6,093 nt of DNA from Oscillospiraceae bacterium. GTDB lineage: Bacteria; Bacillota; Clostridia; Oscillospirales; Ruminococcaceae. Numbering within the stretch: position 1 is the first letter of the stretch; each line of letters opens with the position of its first letter. A program made the translations under genes and the position numbers. Shown here piece by piece: positions 1-6,093 of the stretch. The notes beneath the pieces are model-generated. The model did no database searches, had not been told where the DNA came from, and saw only the letters and a list, made by a program, of their open reading frames with translations. The stretch is from assembly GCA_029240015.1 (NCBI GenBank), contig JARBTU010000114.1:1-6093 (forward strand). Direction: 5' to 3'.

Positions 1-1907
1 ATCTGATTAAAATATCTATCATAGCTGCCTGTCATACCCTGCAAAAGCCTGTTTTGATTGAACAAATAATTTTCTGAAGGCGTGTCTACAGCCAACAGTC
101 CTTTGTCAACCATGAAGGCCAACGGCATGGCAGATGGGTTTTTATATAGTGTGACTCCATCATGGTCCATTGTTTTCTCATAATGACTGCTCAAAGGTGT
201 TTTAGACATCACATATTTTACATCAAAAAGGCTGTCTGTCAAAACTGTCGAGCCGAAATAAGAGCTCCATAAATATGTTTGTGCAAATCCCAGACTCTTT
301 AAAAACATATTTGTGTTTCTGTCATATGCCGAGCTGTAGTTGGTTATTCCGTTGTACCCAAAGGCAATTGCATCATTCTTGCTACGTTCAAAGTTTTTTT
401 CGATTCTATAAAAACCGTCTTCCGCTTGTTTTGCCTTTTGAACAACCGGGTCTATATCCTCTTTAAAAGAAACATAAGACTCATTTGTTTTATATATAAA
501 ATTTCTGTCTAGTCCTTTTACAATATCATATGAACTTGAATAGGTTTCAAACATAACCAAACCAATCATCAACGGAAGAACAAATTTATAAAGCTTTTTG
601 TTGAATTTAGTGACAACTAAACAAATTAAGTATAGTATACAAAGAATGATAACCAACGTGTTTTGTATATGTGGCTTAGGCTGATATACCTGCTTCGAAA
701 ACATATACAGTGCAATAAGTATTACCGATGTGGCCCCTACAAAAGCCAATACGTGAATTTCTTTTAACTTCAAAAAAGCCTTATACGCAATCATTATTGC
801 AAAGAAACTAAATAGAAAAGAGTATCTATATGGAAACCAGTTCGGATATTGAAAAATATGCCAAGCCATGTCTATGTAGTTCACATAAAAGCTAATCAAA
901 AATAATGCTAATACAGAAAGAGTGAGAATTTTTTCCTTTCCGGAAACAGACTTCACAAAAAAGAATGCAATAAACAGAATAACAACAATGATTCCGCAGT
1001 AAATGTTTGGCAATCCGTCGTTTGTTATCGTGTCATAATTTCCGACAAACATTTTTGAAAAAATCTTATAAAAGTCAAAATTCAAAATCCTGTCGGGAGC
1101 ATAATTATATCCGCCTATTTTTCCTTTTAGCAAAGAAAAAAAAGTCGGCACAATCAGCCATGAAGAGATTCCCGCCGCCGCAACCGCACTGATTAGAAAG
1201 TCAACCAGCCTTCTAGGAAAATTCGGTTTTTCTTGTTTCTCAAATCTTATTACACAAAATCTGTACACAAAATAAATCAAGCAGAATATTCCCACCATGT
1301 AAGAAATATAGTAATTCGAGATGAACATGATTGATAAAACCGTGATGAACAAAGCTTTCTGCCCTGACCGAATCAGTTTTTCTATTCCAATCATCAATAT
1401 CGGGAGCCAAATCACACCATCCAGCCACATCAAGCTCATGGAGTAGGCAATGTTATATGCCATCAAAGCGTACAGCGTAGAAAATACAACAACAGACCAA
1501 TTATTTTTTTTGAAGAGAAACTTCAAAAATATAGAAAAAGAAAGTCCACAAAGTCCTATTTTAACGATATTTAAAACCATTAGCGCGGTTGGAAGCATGC
1601 TTTTGGGGAAAAAGAACGTAATAACCGAAAAAGGGCTGGATATATAATAAGCAAACACGCCGATAAAGTTCCCGCCAAAGCCCATTTTCCAAGAATAAAG
1701 CAAGCTGTCTTTCCCTAAAACGATATCTCTTAATCCGGCAAAAAAATTCACATACTGGTCAGACATATCCATGATTAAAACGGATTTTTCGCCAAACGGA
1801 AACATGCCAAATCTCGCATAAACAATCAGTAATACGAGTGCCGGAACAAAAAAAGCTCCCGCCAATAAGAGAATATTCTTGCTCTTACCCTGCTTTTGAT
1901 CCCCCAT
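1..1907 (-). CDS. YfhO-family polytopic membrane protein (GT-C-like), C-terminus beyond the window
   Basis: This is an open frame of 635 codons with no stop, running off the left edge; family members are usually around 850-900 residues, so the C-terminal part is missing. A first membrane segment lies at about residues 12-33, followed by an extracytoplasmic motif MDMSDQYVNFF (46-56) and then roughly ten more hydrophobic helices up to about residue 455. After these comes a soluble, probably extracellular region. Family-like motifs include NWFPYRYSFLF (356-366), FYRIEKNFERSKND (499-512), GYNGITNYSS (517-526) and FDVKYVMSK (561-569). Known YfhO proteins (GtlB in Listeria) act with a CsbB-type glycosyltransferase to move lipid-linked sugars onto lipoteichoic acid outside the membrane. 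A similar role here is inference, because clostridia carry several paralogues and no CsbB-like gene is visible. The start is fixed by an in-frame TAA directly before the ATG. It is the last visible gene of the operon, 35 nt after trhP. Confidence 0.9.
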   Translation of the reverse strand, partial: MGDQKQGKSKNILLLAGAFFVPALVLLIVYARFGMFPFGEKSVLIMDMSDQYVNFFAGLRDIVLGKDSLLYSWKMGFGGNFIGVFAYYISSPFSVITFFFPKSMLPTALMVLNIVKIGLCGLSFSIFLKFLFKKNNWSVVVFSTLYALMAYNIAYSMSLMWLDGVIWLPILMIGIEKLIRSGQKALFITVLSIMFISNYYISYMVGIFCLIYFVYRFCVIRFEKQEKPNFPRRLVDFLISAVAAAGISSWLIVPTFFSLLKGKIGGYNYAPDRILNFDFYKIFSKMFVGNYDTITNDGLPNIYCGIIVVILFIAFFFVKSVSGKEKILTLSVLALFLISFYVNYIDMAWHIFQYPNWFPYRYSFLFSFFAIMIAYKAFLKLKEIHVLAFVGATSVILIALYMFSKQVYQPKPHIQNTLVIILCILYLICLVVTKFNKKLYKFVLPLMIGLVMFETYSSSYDIVKGLDRNFIYKTNESYVSFKEDIDPVVQKAKQAEDGFYRIEKNFERSKNDAIAFGYNGITNYSSAYDRNTNMFLKSLGFAQTYLWSSYFGSTVLTDSLFDVKYVMSKTPLSSHYEKTMDHDGVTLYKNPSAMPLAFMVDKGLLAVDTPSENYLFNQNRLLQGMTGSYDRYFNQ

Positions 1908-1937
1908 TTATTCCGCCGCCCCCTTTGATGTATTCAT
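1908..1937 (-). other. Nine-codon leader mini-ORF abutting the YfhO-family start
   Basis: An ATG at 1935-1937 opens the reading MNTSKGAAE and ends at TAA 1908-1910, which touches the ATG of the YfhO-family gene and is in the same frame. It could be a coupling leader, a former longer N-terminus cut by the TAA, or chance. There is no strong ribosome binding site before this upstream ATG, so translation is doubtful. The G-rich ribosome binding site of the downstream gene lies inside it. Confidence 0.2.
1919..1926 (-). promoter_or_regulatory. Atypical ribosome binding site of the YfhO-family gene
   Basis: On the minus strand the leader reads AAAGGGGG, then 11 nt (CGGCGGAATAA), then the ATG at 1907. 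The Shine-Dalgarno match is G-rich rather than the AGGAGG used by mltG, and its spacing is longer than usual. The closer GGCGG may pair instead. It is the only plausible site in the 35-nt gap after the trhP stop. Confidence 0.5.
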
Positions 1938-1942
1938 GAGAA

Positions 1943-3172
1943 TCAGTCTTCTCTTGATTTCCGAATAATTGCTCCCGGCTTTACCGGTCTTCCAAAAGGT
2001 ATTTTCAATTTCATCAGAGGATGTGCCGCATCTGCTATCTCTTTTCCGTCTTTGTCAAACAGTTTATCGATCTTCATTGAGAACGGTTTGGAAAGTGGTT
2101 CAAGCACTTCTACCTCGTCGCCTTGATAGAATTTATTTCTTTGAGTGCATTCGATGATTCCGTCTTTATACTCATCTACAATGGCAATCACGTCAAAATT
2201 TCTCAAATATCCACCGTTTTCATAGTACTGCCCGTTTTCTGGTCTTCCAAAGAAAAATCCTGTGGAGTACTGTCTGTGACTCACACGCAAAGTTTCCTCT
2301 AAAATCCAGTCGGGAAGTTTGAAACGGGAAGGATCTTTGAGATATTCATCCACTGCATTCCTATACGCATTGGTGATGACAGAGACATAATAAGACGATT
2401 TGGCTCTTCCCTCTATTTTCAAGCTGGTCACACCCGCCTCGACCAGTTTGTCTATGTATTCAATCATACACAGGTCTTTTGCATTGAGAATATAGGTCCC
2501 CTTTTCATCTTCATAGATAGGATAGTGTTCATTGGGACGCTTTTCTTCCACAAGATGATATCCCCATCTGCACGGCTGTGCACATTCTCCTCTGTTGGCG
2601 TCTCTGTTTGTCATGTAGCTTGAAAGCAGACATCTTCCCGAAAAAGAAACGCACATGGCTCCGTGAACAAAAACCTCTATGTCAAGTTCTTTTGGTGTAT
2701 TTTGTCGAATCACGCTGATTTCTTCAAGGCTTAGTTCTCTCGCCAAGACAACTCTCTTTGCCCCCATTTGGTAAAATTCATTGGCAGTTACATAATTCAC
2801 AATCCCCGCTTGAGTGGAAATATGGACTTCCATCTTGGGTGTATGCTTTTTGACAAGAGACAATACACCGATGTCAGAGGCAATCACCGCATCCATATGA
2901 ACGCTTTGCGCATATTTTAAAAACTCCGGCAATCTTTCGATTTCATCGTTCCTTGGCAGAGTGTTACAGGTCAAATAGACCTTCACTCCGTTTTGGTGTG
3001 CATATTCAACCGCATCTTTGAGGAGTTTTTCATCAAAATTGGCTGAAGCCGCTCTCATTCCAAACTCAGAGCCGCCCAAATAAACCGCATCTGCACCAAA
3101 TTGCACAGCGGCAGTCAGTCTTTCAAAATCTCCAACAGGAGCCAAAACCTCCGGTTTTGTAAATACAGGCAT
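1943..3172 (-). CDS. trhP: U32-family protein, TrhP-like tRNA U34 hydroxylation protein
   Basis: This 409-residue protein carries the U32 family signature at residues 166-185 (EVFVHGAMC then SGRCLLSS). The N-terminal half reads as a TIM-barrel-like domain, beginning PEVLAPVGDFERL with GADAVYLGG at 26-34. Cys174, Cys181, Cys197 and Cys235 (in LNAKDLC) are the likely conserved cysteines that bind an iron-sulfur cluster; Cys201 is nearby. A small beta-rich C-terminal domain follows from about residue 325. Although historically called peptidases, the closest characterised members (E. coli YegQ/TrhP, B. subtilis YrrN/YrrO) are needed for prephenate-dependent hydroxylation of tRNA uridine 34 to 5-hydroxyuridine. 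The YrrO-like assignment is inferred from length, motifs and position directly after mltG. The start is ATG 3172 with GGAGGA at 3178-3183, 5 nt away; the stop is TGA. It follows mltG by 20 nt. Confidence 0.9.
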   Translation of the reverse strand: MPVFTKPEVLAPVGDFERLTAAVQFGADAVYLGGSEFGMRAASANFDEKLLKDAVEYAHQNGVKVYLTCNTLPRNDEIERLPEFLKYAQSVHMDAVIASDIGVLSLVKKHTPKMEVHISTQAGIVNYVTANEFYQMGAKRVVLARELSLEEISVIRQNTPKELDIEVFVHGAMCVSFSGRCLLSSYMTNRDANRGECAQPCRWGYHLVEEKRPNEHYPIYEDEKGTYILNAKDLCMIEYIDKLVEAGVTSLKIEGRAKSSYYVSVITNAYRNAVDEYLKDPSRFKLPDWILEETLRVSHRQYSTGFFFGRPENGQYYENGGYLRNFDVIAIVDEYKDGIIECTQRNKFYQGDEVEVLEPLSKPFSMKIDKLFDKDGKEIADAAHPLMKLKIPFGRPVKPGAIIRKSRED

Positions 3173-3192
3173 AAAAATCCTCCATATATTCG

Positions 3193-4503
3193 CTATCTGA
3201 GTCCAGCTTTTTTAAGGTTAATGTTATGTTGCTGCAACGTTTTTGCATAAAAAAATTGTTTCGTATCAAGGTTGGAACAAAAATAATAATAGTCTGTGTT
3301 TTCAGGATAAAGTGTTGCTTTGATTGCCTCCAACCCAGGGTTGCAAATCGCCCCCGGAGGAAGTCCGTTCCCGATATAAGTGTCATATGCGTTATAAATA
3401 TCATCGTTCGGTATTTTTATATTGGGTTTAATATCTTCCCTTACATATTTGGTGGTCGGGTCACTTTCAAGCTTAGGGTATTTGTCTTTATTGTCCAGCC
3501 TATTGTGAAAAACGCCCGAGACTTTTTTCATCTGAGCTATTTCTCCTGCTTCTGCCTGAACAATTGAAGCCAGCGTAATGGTTTGCTCCAGTGACACGTT
3601 GAGTTCTTTCATCCTGTCCCAAAGATCTTGGGTGATTTTTTTATCAAAGTTCGTTAAAATTTTTCTTGCAACAGACTCGGCAGATTCTCCCGTAAAAAAC
3701 TCATACGTGTCAGGAAACGCGAAGCCTTCTATCCTCTGATATTTAAGTTTATTATTTTCAACGTATTTTTCAAAAGGCAAATCAAAAGTATGGCGATTAA
3801 TCACATCTAAAAAGTCTTCTTCTTTACAAACTTTGCTGACTTCCAATGCCTTTGCAATTTGATGAAGCGTTTCCCCTTCTTTGATGGTAATTTTTATCGC
3901 GTCTTTTTTAGGCGCAATTTTTTTCAGTTCCTCCATGATTTGATCGTAGGACATGTTGGAATTGAGGGTATAAAGCCCATACTGATAGTTGCCATCCGCT
4001 TCTTTTTGCTTTGAAATAAACCGGAACAAAAGCGGAAACTCAATAATGTCGTTTTCTTTTAAAATCTTTGAAATTTGCTGAGTCGAAGCGCTTTTAGGAA
4101 TCTCTATCTGAACCAATTTGTCTGGTTTGAAAATCGCAAGAATATCGTTCATTGACACCAGTATCAGGGCTGCAAGAAGGAGGGAAGTGCCAACAATTAC
4201 TCCGCCATAGGCGATAAGTCCGCCAATGCTCCTTTGCTTTTTCTTGCGTTTTTTGCTTTTTGGAGCGGCAGTAGTTTCTTCTTCCTGCTGCCCATCGGTG
4301 CTATTATCGTCATCTTCATATGTACTGTCTTGTTTTAGCTCATCCTGTGGCAGCTCATTTTGTTGTTCAGGTGCCTGCTCAAACGCAGACTCCTGATCCC
4401 ATTGCTCGCTGTCAAAATCAATGTCAATAGAAAACTTATTTTCCTGCAGTTCTTTTTTTTCATTCAAATCATCGTTTTTAAAAGAGTCATTATTTTTTTT
4501 CAC
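3193..4503 (-). CDS. mltG: Endolytic murein transglycosylase MltG (YceG-like)
   Basis: This 436-residue membrane-anchored enzyme cleaves nascent peptidoglycan strands outside the membrane, releasing them and setting glycan length. Residues 1-80 are hydrophilic and rich in Asp, Glu and Gln, followed by a basic cluster KSKKRKKKQR (82-91) and one transmembrane helix at about 94-117, giving a cytoplasmic N-terminus. A LysM-like region (about 203-222, with KEGETLHQIAKAL) precedes the catalytic domain. The catalytic domain shows EGFAFPDTYEF (259-269), LASIVQAEAG (311-320), ESDPTTKY (346-353) and GLPPGAICNPG (380-390). Glu318 aligns with catalytic Glu218 of E. coli MltG; the earlier Glu of the E. 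coli EKE motif is Gln316 here. The start codon is GTG, backed by a strong ribosome binding site; the stop is TAG. Two A8 runs lie in the first 17 codons. It starts 19 nt after the end of the cyclo-ligase tail and is followed by trhP. Confidence 0.96.
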   Translation of the reverse strand: MKKNNDSFKNDDLNEKKELQENKFSIDIDFDSEQWDQESAFEQAPEQQNELPQDELKQDSTYEDDDNSTDGQQEEETTAAPKSKKRKKKQRSIGGLIAYGGVIVGTSLLLAALILVSMNDILAIFKPDKLVQIEIPKSASTQQISKILKENDIIEFPLLFRFISKQKEADGNYQYGLYTLNSNMSYDQIMEELKKIAPKKDAIKITIKEGETLHQIAKALEVSKVCKEEDFLDVINRHTFDLPFEKYVENNKLKYQRIEGFAFPDTYEFFTGESAESVARKILTNFDKKITQDLWDRMKELNVSLEQTITLASIVQAEAGEIAQMKKVSGVFHNRLDNKDKYPKLESDPTTKYVREDIKPNIKIPNDDIYNAYDTYIGNGLPPGAICNPGLEAIKATLYPENTDYYYFCSNLDTKQFFYAKTLQQHNINLKKAGLR

Positions 4504-4508
4504 TTTTT

Positions 4509-4516
4509 CTCCTCCT
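4509..4516 (-). promoter_or_regulatory. Strong ribosome binding site deciding the GTG start of mltG
   Basis: The minus strand reads AGGAGGAG followed by five A residues and then GTG at 4501-4503. This near-perfect Shine-Dalgarno sequence at 5-nt spacing supports GTG as the start rather than a later ATG. It lies in the 19-nt gap between the cyclo-ligase tail stop (4523-4525) and mltG. Confidence 0.8.
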
Positions 4517-4522
4517 GAATAG

Positions 4523-4645
4523 TCAAATTCGTTTCATAAATTTTTCGGAAATAAGAATATCCACCGGCTTATCATATTTCCCAGGAGGGAGCAAGTTTTT
4601 TAAGCATGAATTATAACAGATCCCTATCGTTTTATATTTATATCC
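4523..4645 (-). pseudogene. Stranded C-terminal segment of 5-formyltetrahydrofolate cyclo-ligase
   Basis: Directly after TAA 4646-4648, in the same frame, 40 sense codons follow before TGA 4523-4525. They read GYKYKTIGICYNSC, then LKNLLPPGKYDKP, then VDILISEKFMKRI. This matches the expected end of the cyclo-ligase family, in which a TIG-L-CY strand is followed by a P-E-x-H/Y-D loop and a VD-x-I-x-TE strand. With the tail the protein would be 193 positions long, the normal family size, and the gap to mltG would be 19 nt like its neighbours. No frameshift is needed; a single base change (for example AAA, GAA, CAA or TCA to TAA) explains the break. The segment has no start or ribosome binding site of its own, so it is probably not translated separately. 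Confidence 0.85.
4610..4618 (-). promoter_or_regulatory. Candidate extended -10 promoter element upstream of mltG
   Basis: The minus strand reads TGTTATAAT, an exact match to the extended -10 consensus TGnTATAAT. Transcription would begin at about 4603, leaving a leader of about 100 nt before the mltG GTG. No good -35 hexamer is seen about 17 nt upstream, where the sequence is a run of A and T. The element lies within the cyclo-ligase tail, where the codons fit that protein, and AT-rich DNA yields such matches by chance, so this is tentative. Confidence 0.3.
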
Positions 4646-5104
4646 TTATAAAAATGTGTCATAATAGCCTTTTCCGTACCCAAGACGATATCCTTTCATG
4701 TCGAATCCAAGTCCCGGTACAATACAGACCGAGTGGACAAATTCGTCTATTTTTTTGCACCGGTCAACAATCGGTTCCAGAACCGAAAAACTTCCCGGCT
4801 CCAAATCATCCAATGAATTTATTAAATAGAACTGCATAAGGCTTGTCCCATCAATACACCTTGGGACTGCAACAGCCTTACCGTTATCAAGCGCATGACG
4901 AATCAGCTTGTGCGTATCCACTTCTATTGCAGTAGATACAAAACAAACCAATATCTCACACTGTTTGTATTCATTCAAACCAACGATGAGTTTAAAAATG
5001 CTGTAATCCTTCTGCCGCTTTAAATGTTGCGGCAACTGTCTCCTCTTTTGTTTGAATTCCGCCCTTAACGTATTTTTTACAACACGGATATCTACTCTTG
5101 CCAT
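4646..5104 (-). CDS. 5-formyltetrahydrofolate cyclo-ligase (MTHFS), cut short by an in-frame TAA
   Basis: The family converts 5-formyltetrahydrofolate to 5,10-methenyltetrahydrofolate using ATP and magnesium in the cytoplasm, returning this folate to the one-carbon pool. The 152-residue product shows the N-terminal basic helix (LRAEFKQKRRQL, 13-24), VSTAIEVDT (56-64), PR at 81-82, a SFSVLEP stretch (105-111) and the signature VPGLGFDMKG then YRLGYGKGYYD (129-149), which forms the glycine-rich ATP/Mg site. Family members have about 180-200 residues. This one stops right after DTFL, and the missing strands are encoded in frame beyond the TAA. Whether the short form folds is uncertain; a nonsense mutation or a base-call error is the likely cause. 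ATG 5104 is the only good start, overlapping the DJ-1 gene by 13 nt, so translation is probably coupled. The nearest Shine-Dalgarno-like match is the weak AAAGGCGG. Confidence 0.88.
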   Translation of the reverse strand: MARVDIRVVKNTLRAEFKQKRRQLPQHLKRQKDYSIFKLIVGLNEYKQCEILVCFVSTAIEVDTHKLIRHALDNGKAVAVPRCIDGTSLMQFYLINSLDDLEPGSFSVLEPIVDRCKKIDEFVHSVCIVPGLGFDMKGYRLGYGKGYYDTFL

Positions 5105-5637
5105 TGGACCGCCGCCTTTAGAAATTCCGCTCTTTTTTCTCCACAGAGAATTTTTACAAGCTCAAACGCAAATTGGTTCGCAGTTCCCGCTCCTTTGGAC
5201 GTAATAATATTATCATCTACACAGACTGCTTCATCCATGATTTGTGCACCATAAAGTTCTTGCTCAAAACCGGGATAGCACACAGCTTTTTTGCCATTCA
5301 ACATATTTTTGTGTCCTAAAATAGAAGGTGCGGCACAGATGGCCGCGATATATTTATCGTTAAGAGCACAGTAATCAATTGCTTCCTGCACATGCTCTGA
5401 TGTCTCAAGATTAAGGGTTCCAGGCATTCCGCCCGGAAGAACGATCATATCCGTCTCGTCCAAGTCCACCTCGTCTATGGTGATGTCACACTCAACTTTT
5501 ATGCCATGTCCTCCCACAATGTTTTTTGAAGAAATCCCCACGGATTTTACAGTTAACTCTTCACACCGACGAAAATAGTCCAGAGGGGTCAACGCCTCTG
5601 TCTCTTCAAATCCATTTGCAAGAAAAATATATATCAT
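5092..5637 (-). CDS. DJ-1/PfpI family protein (YajL-like)
   Basis: This 181-residue protein is close to the usual family size. It has the flavodoxin-like DJ-1 fold pattern: an N-terminal strand MIYIFLANGFEETEAL, a second segment MIVLPGGMPGT (64-74), the nucleophile elbow IAAICAAPSILG (97-108), and a late strand with NIITSKGAGTA (143-153). Cys101 aligns with the reactive Cys106 of human DJ-1, and Glu14 aligns with its partner Glu18, so the active site looks intact. Family members have been reported as glyoxalase III or protein/nucleotide deglycases and as oxidative-stress proteins; the physiological substrate is disputed and cannot be read from sequence. The start is ATG 5637 with GGAGGA at 5646-5651, 8 nt away; the stop TAG lies inside the cyclo-ligase gene. 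It follows the acetyltransferase-like gene by 21 nt. No signal peptide is seen, so it is cytoplasmic. Confidence 0.93.
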   Translation of the reverse strand: MIYIFLANGFEETEALTPLDYFRRCEELTVKSVGISSKNIVGGHGIKVECDITIDEVDLDETDMIVLPGGMPGTLNLETSEHVQEAIDYCALNDKYIAAICAAPSILGHKNMLNGKKAVCYPGFEQELYGAQIMDEAVCVDDNIITSKGAGTANQFAFELVKILCGEKRAEFLKAAVQWQE

Positions 5638-5658
5638 TGCTTTTATCCTCCAAATTTA

Positions 5659-6093
5659 TCAATCTAACATCAGATTCATGTAAGGCCAATTCCTCAAATC
5701 CTCAGAATGCTCTATCTCAAAAAATCTTTTGCACATACCGTATTTGACCGATGATTCCGACCACTCTTTTTCTGGTCCATAGACTTCCAAAGTATTTATA
5801 TCGAACTCCTGTGCCATTTTTGTAAAAAGGGTTAACAGTAAAGTTTTTGACAAACTTGTTTCTTTTACGACAAGCTTGTTATTTATTTTATAACAAACCA
5901 TATAACCTTGTAAAGTACGAGATTTTAGATTAATGATTTTTGCTCCTGTGTACAAACTTTCCTGATAAACATACTTGCTCATCAAATCACCGTGGACAAT
6001 GGCGAAATCAAGCTTTTCTATATATTCTTTCCTTTGCTTGCAAAAATCTTCAAAAGAACATGCGGACATTTCTAAGTTTTCATGGTTGCCCTT
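5659..6093 (-). CDS. C-terminal part of a GNAT-like acetyltransferase, start beyond the window
   Basis: The frame is open to the right edge, giving 144 residues ending in TGA. An internal ATG at 6067-6069 has no ribosome binding site and the frame continues upstream (KGNHENLE), so the gene almost certainly begins outside the window. The pattern GYMVCYKINNKLVVKETSLS (about 63-82 of the visible part), an amphipathic helix LLLTLFTKMAQEF, LEVYGPEKEW, a KYGMCKRF stretch and the terminal PYMNLMLD resemble the C-terminal domain of two-domain, Eis-like GNAT acetyltransferases of firmicutes. The acetyl-CoA binding domain would lie in the unseen part, so the activity and acceptor cannot be judged. It leads the visible operon, 21 nt before the DJ-1 gene. 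The assignment rests on pattern memory and could be wrong; the safe statement is a partial conserved cytoplasmic protein. Confidence 0.6.
   Translation of the reverse strand, partial: KGNHENLEMSACSFEDFCKQRKEYIEKLDFAIVHGDLMSKYVYQESLYTGAKIINLKSRTLQGYMVCYKINNKLVVKETSLSKTLLLTLFTKMAQEFDINTLEVYGPEKEWSESSVKYGMCKRFFEIEHSEDLRNWPYMNLMLD

Noticed and set aside
275..1647. Short open frames on both strands within the left third
   Set aside because: They lie inside the continuous 635-codon YfhO-family frame, lack ribosome binding sites and show no recognisable motifs.
1932..1958. Small inverted repeats around the trhP stop as a terminator
   Set aside because: The stems are only five base pairs, overlap each other and are not followed by a T-run on the minus strand, so they would not end transcription before the YfhO gene.
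3123..3404. A 93-residue minus-strand open frame overlapping mltG and trhP
   Set aside because: It is out of frame with both well-supported genes, has no family resemblance and is fully explained as a shadow.
4646..4648. TAA reassigned to an amino acid in this organism
   Set aside because: The five visible true stops are TGA, TAG, TGA, TAG and TGA, with no TAA, which made me consider it. But only one in-frame TAA occurs in well over 1,500 codons of the genes here, and I know of no bacterial code that reassigns TAA alone. A single nonsense change is simpler.
4523..4660. A frameshift at the end of the cyclo-ligase gene
   Set aside because: Codon-by-codon reading shows the tail is in the same frame as the main body; only the TAA interrupts it.
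5581..5600. Inverted repeat CAGAGG/CCTCTG with an 8-nt loop as a regulatory hairpin
   Set aside because: It lies within the DJ-1 coding sequence, has only six base pairs and no U-run; the bases are explained by the conserved protein stretch TEALTPLD.
5659..6069. The internal ATG 6067-6069 as the real start of the acetyltransferase-like gene
   Set aside because: The frame stays open to the window edge and no ribosome binding site precedes this ATG, so the gene is better read as partial.

Overview
The window looks like a chromosomal segment from a low-GC Gram-positive bacterium, most likely a member of the Clostridia. The support is the AT-rich sequence, strong AGGAGG-type ribosome binding sites, and protein families whose motifs match firmicute homologues. 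I cannot name a genus from the sequence.

All genes lie on the minus strand, so transcription runs from high to low coordinates. In transcription order they are: the C-terminal part of a GNAT-like acetyltransferase (5659-6093, cut by the window edge); a DJ-1/PfpI family protein (5092-5637); a 5-formyltetrahydrofolate cyclo-ligase (4646-5104) whose C-terminal segment is stranded behind an in-frame TAA (tail 4523-4645); the endolytic murein transglycosylase MltG (3193-4503, GTG start); a U32-family TrhP-like tRNA hydroxylation protein (1943-3172); and a large YfhO-family polytopic membrane protein (1-1907, cut by the window edge). Successive genes are separated by 21 nt, a 13-nt overlap, 19 nt (if the cyclo-ligase tail is counted), 20 nt and 35 nt. 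No terminator is visible between them, so they look like one operon. There is no gene-free stretch over 300 bases.

The genes form a mixed housekeeping and envelope set. The DJ-1 and cyclo-ligase proteins belong to metabolite repair or folate metabolism, MltG sets glycan strand length, TrhP modifies U34 of tRNA, and YfhO-type proteins decorate cell-surface polymers. The mltG-trhP adjacency is the conserved firmicute core; the Bacillus subtilis equivalent is yrrL-yrrM-yrrN-yrrO. The TrmR-type methyltransferase gene usually found there is absent from this gap.

The most notable observation is the cyclo-ligase. Its frame continues past TAA 4646-4648 for 40 more codons that still read as the family's C-terminus and stop 19 nt before mltG. 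That points to a recent nonsense mutation or a base-call error. A perfect extended -10 sequence lies inside this tail and could supply mltG with its own promoter. I see no CRISPR array, mobile element, RNA gene or new defence-like system.
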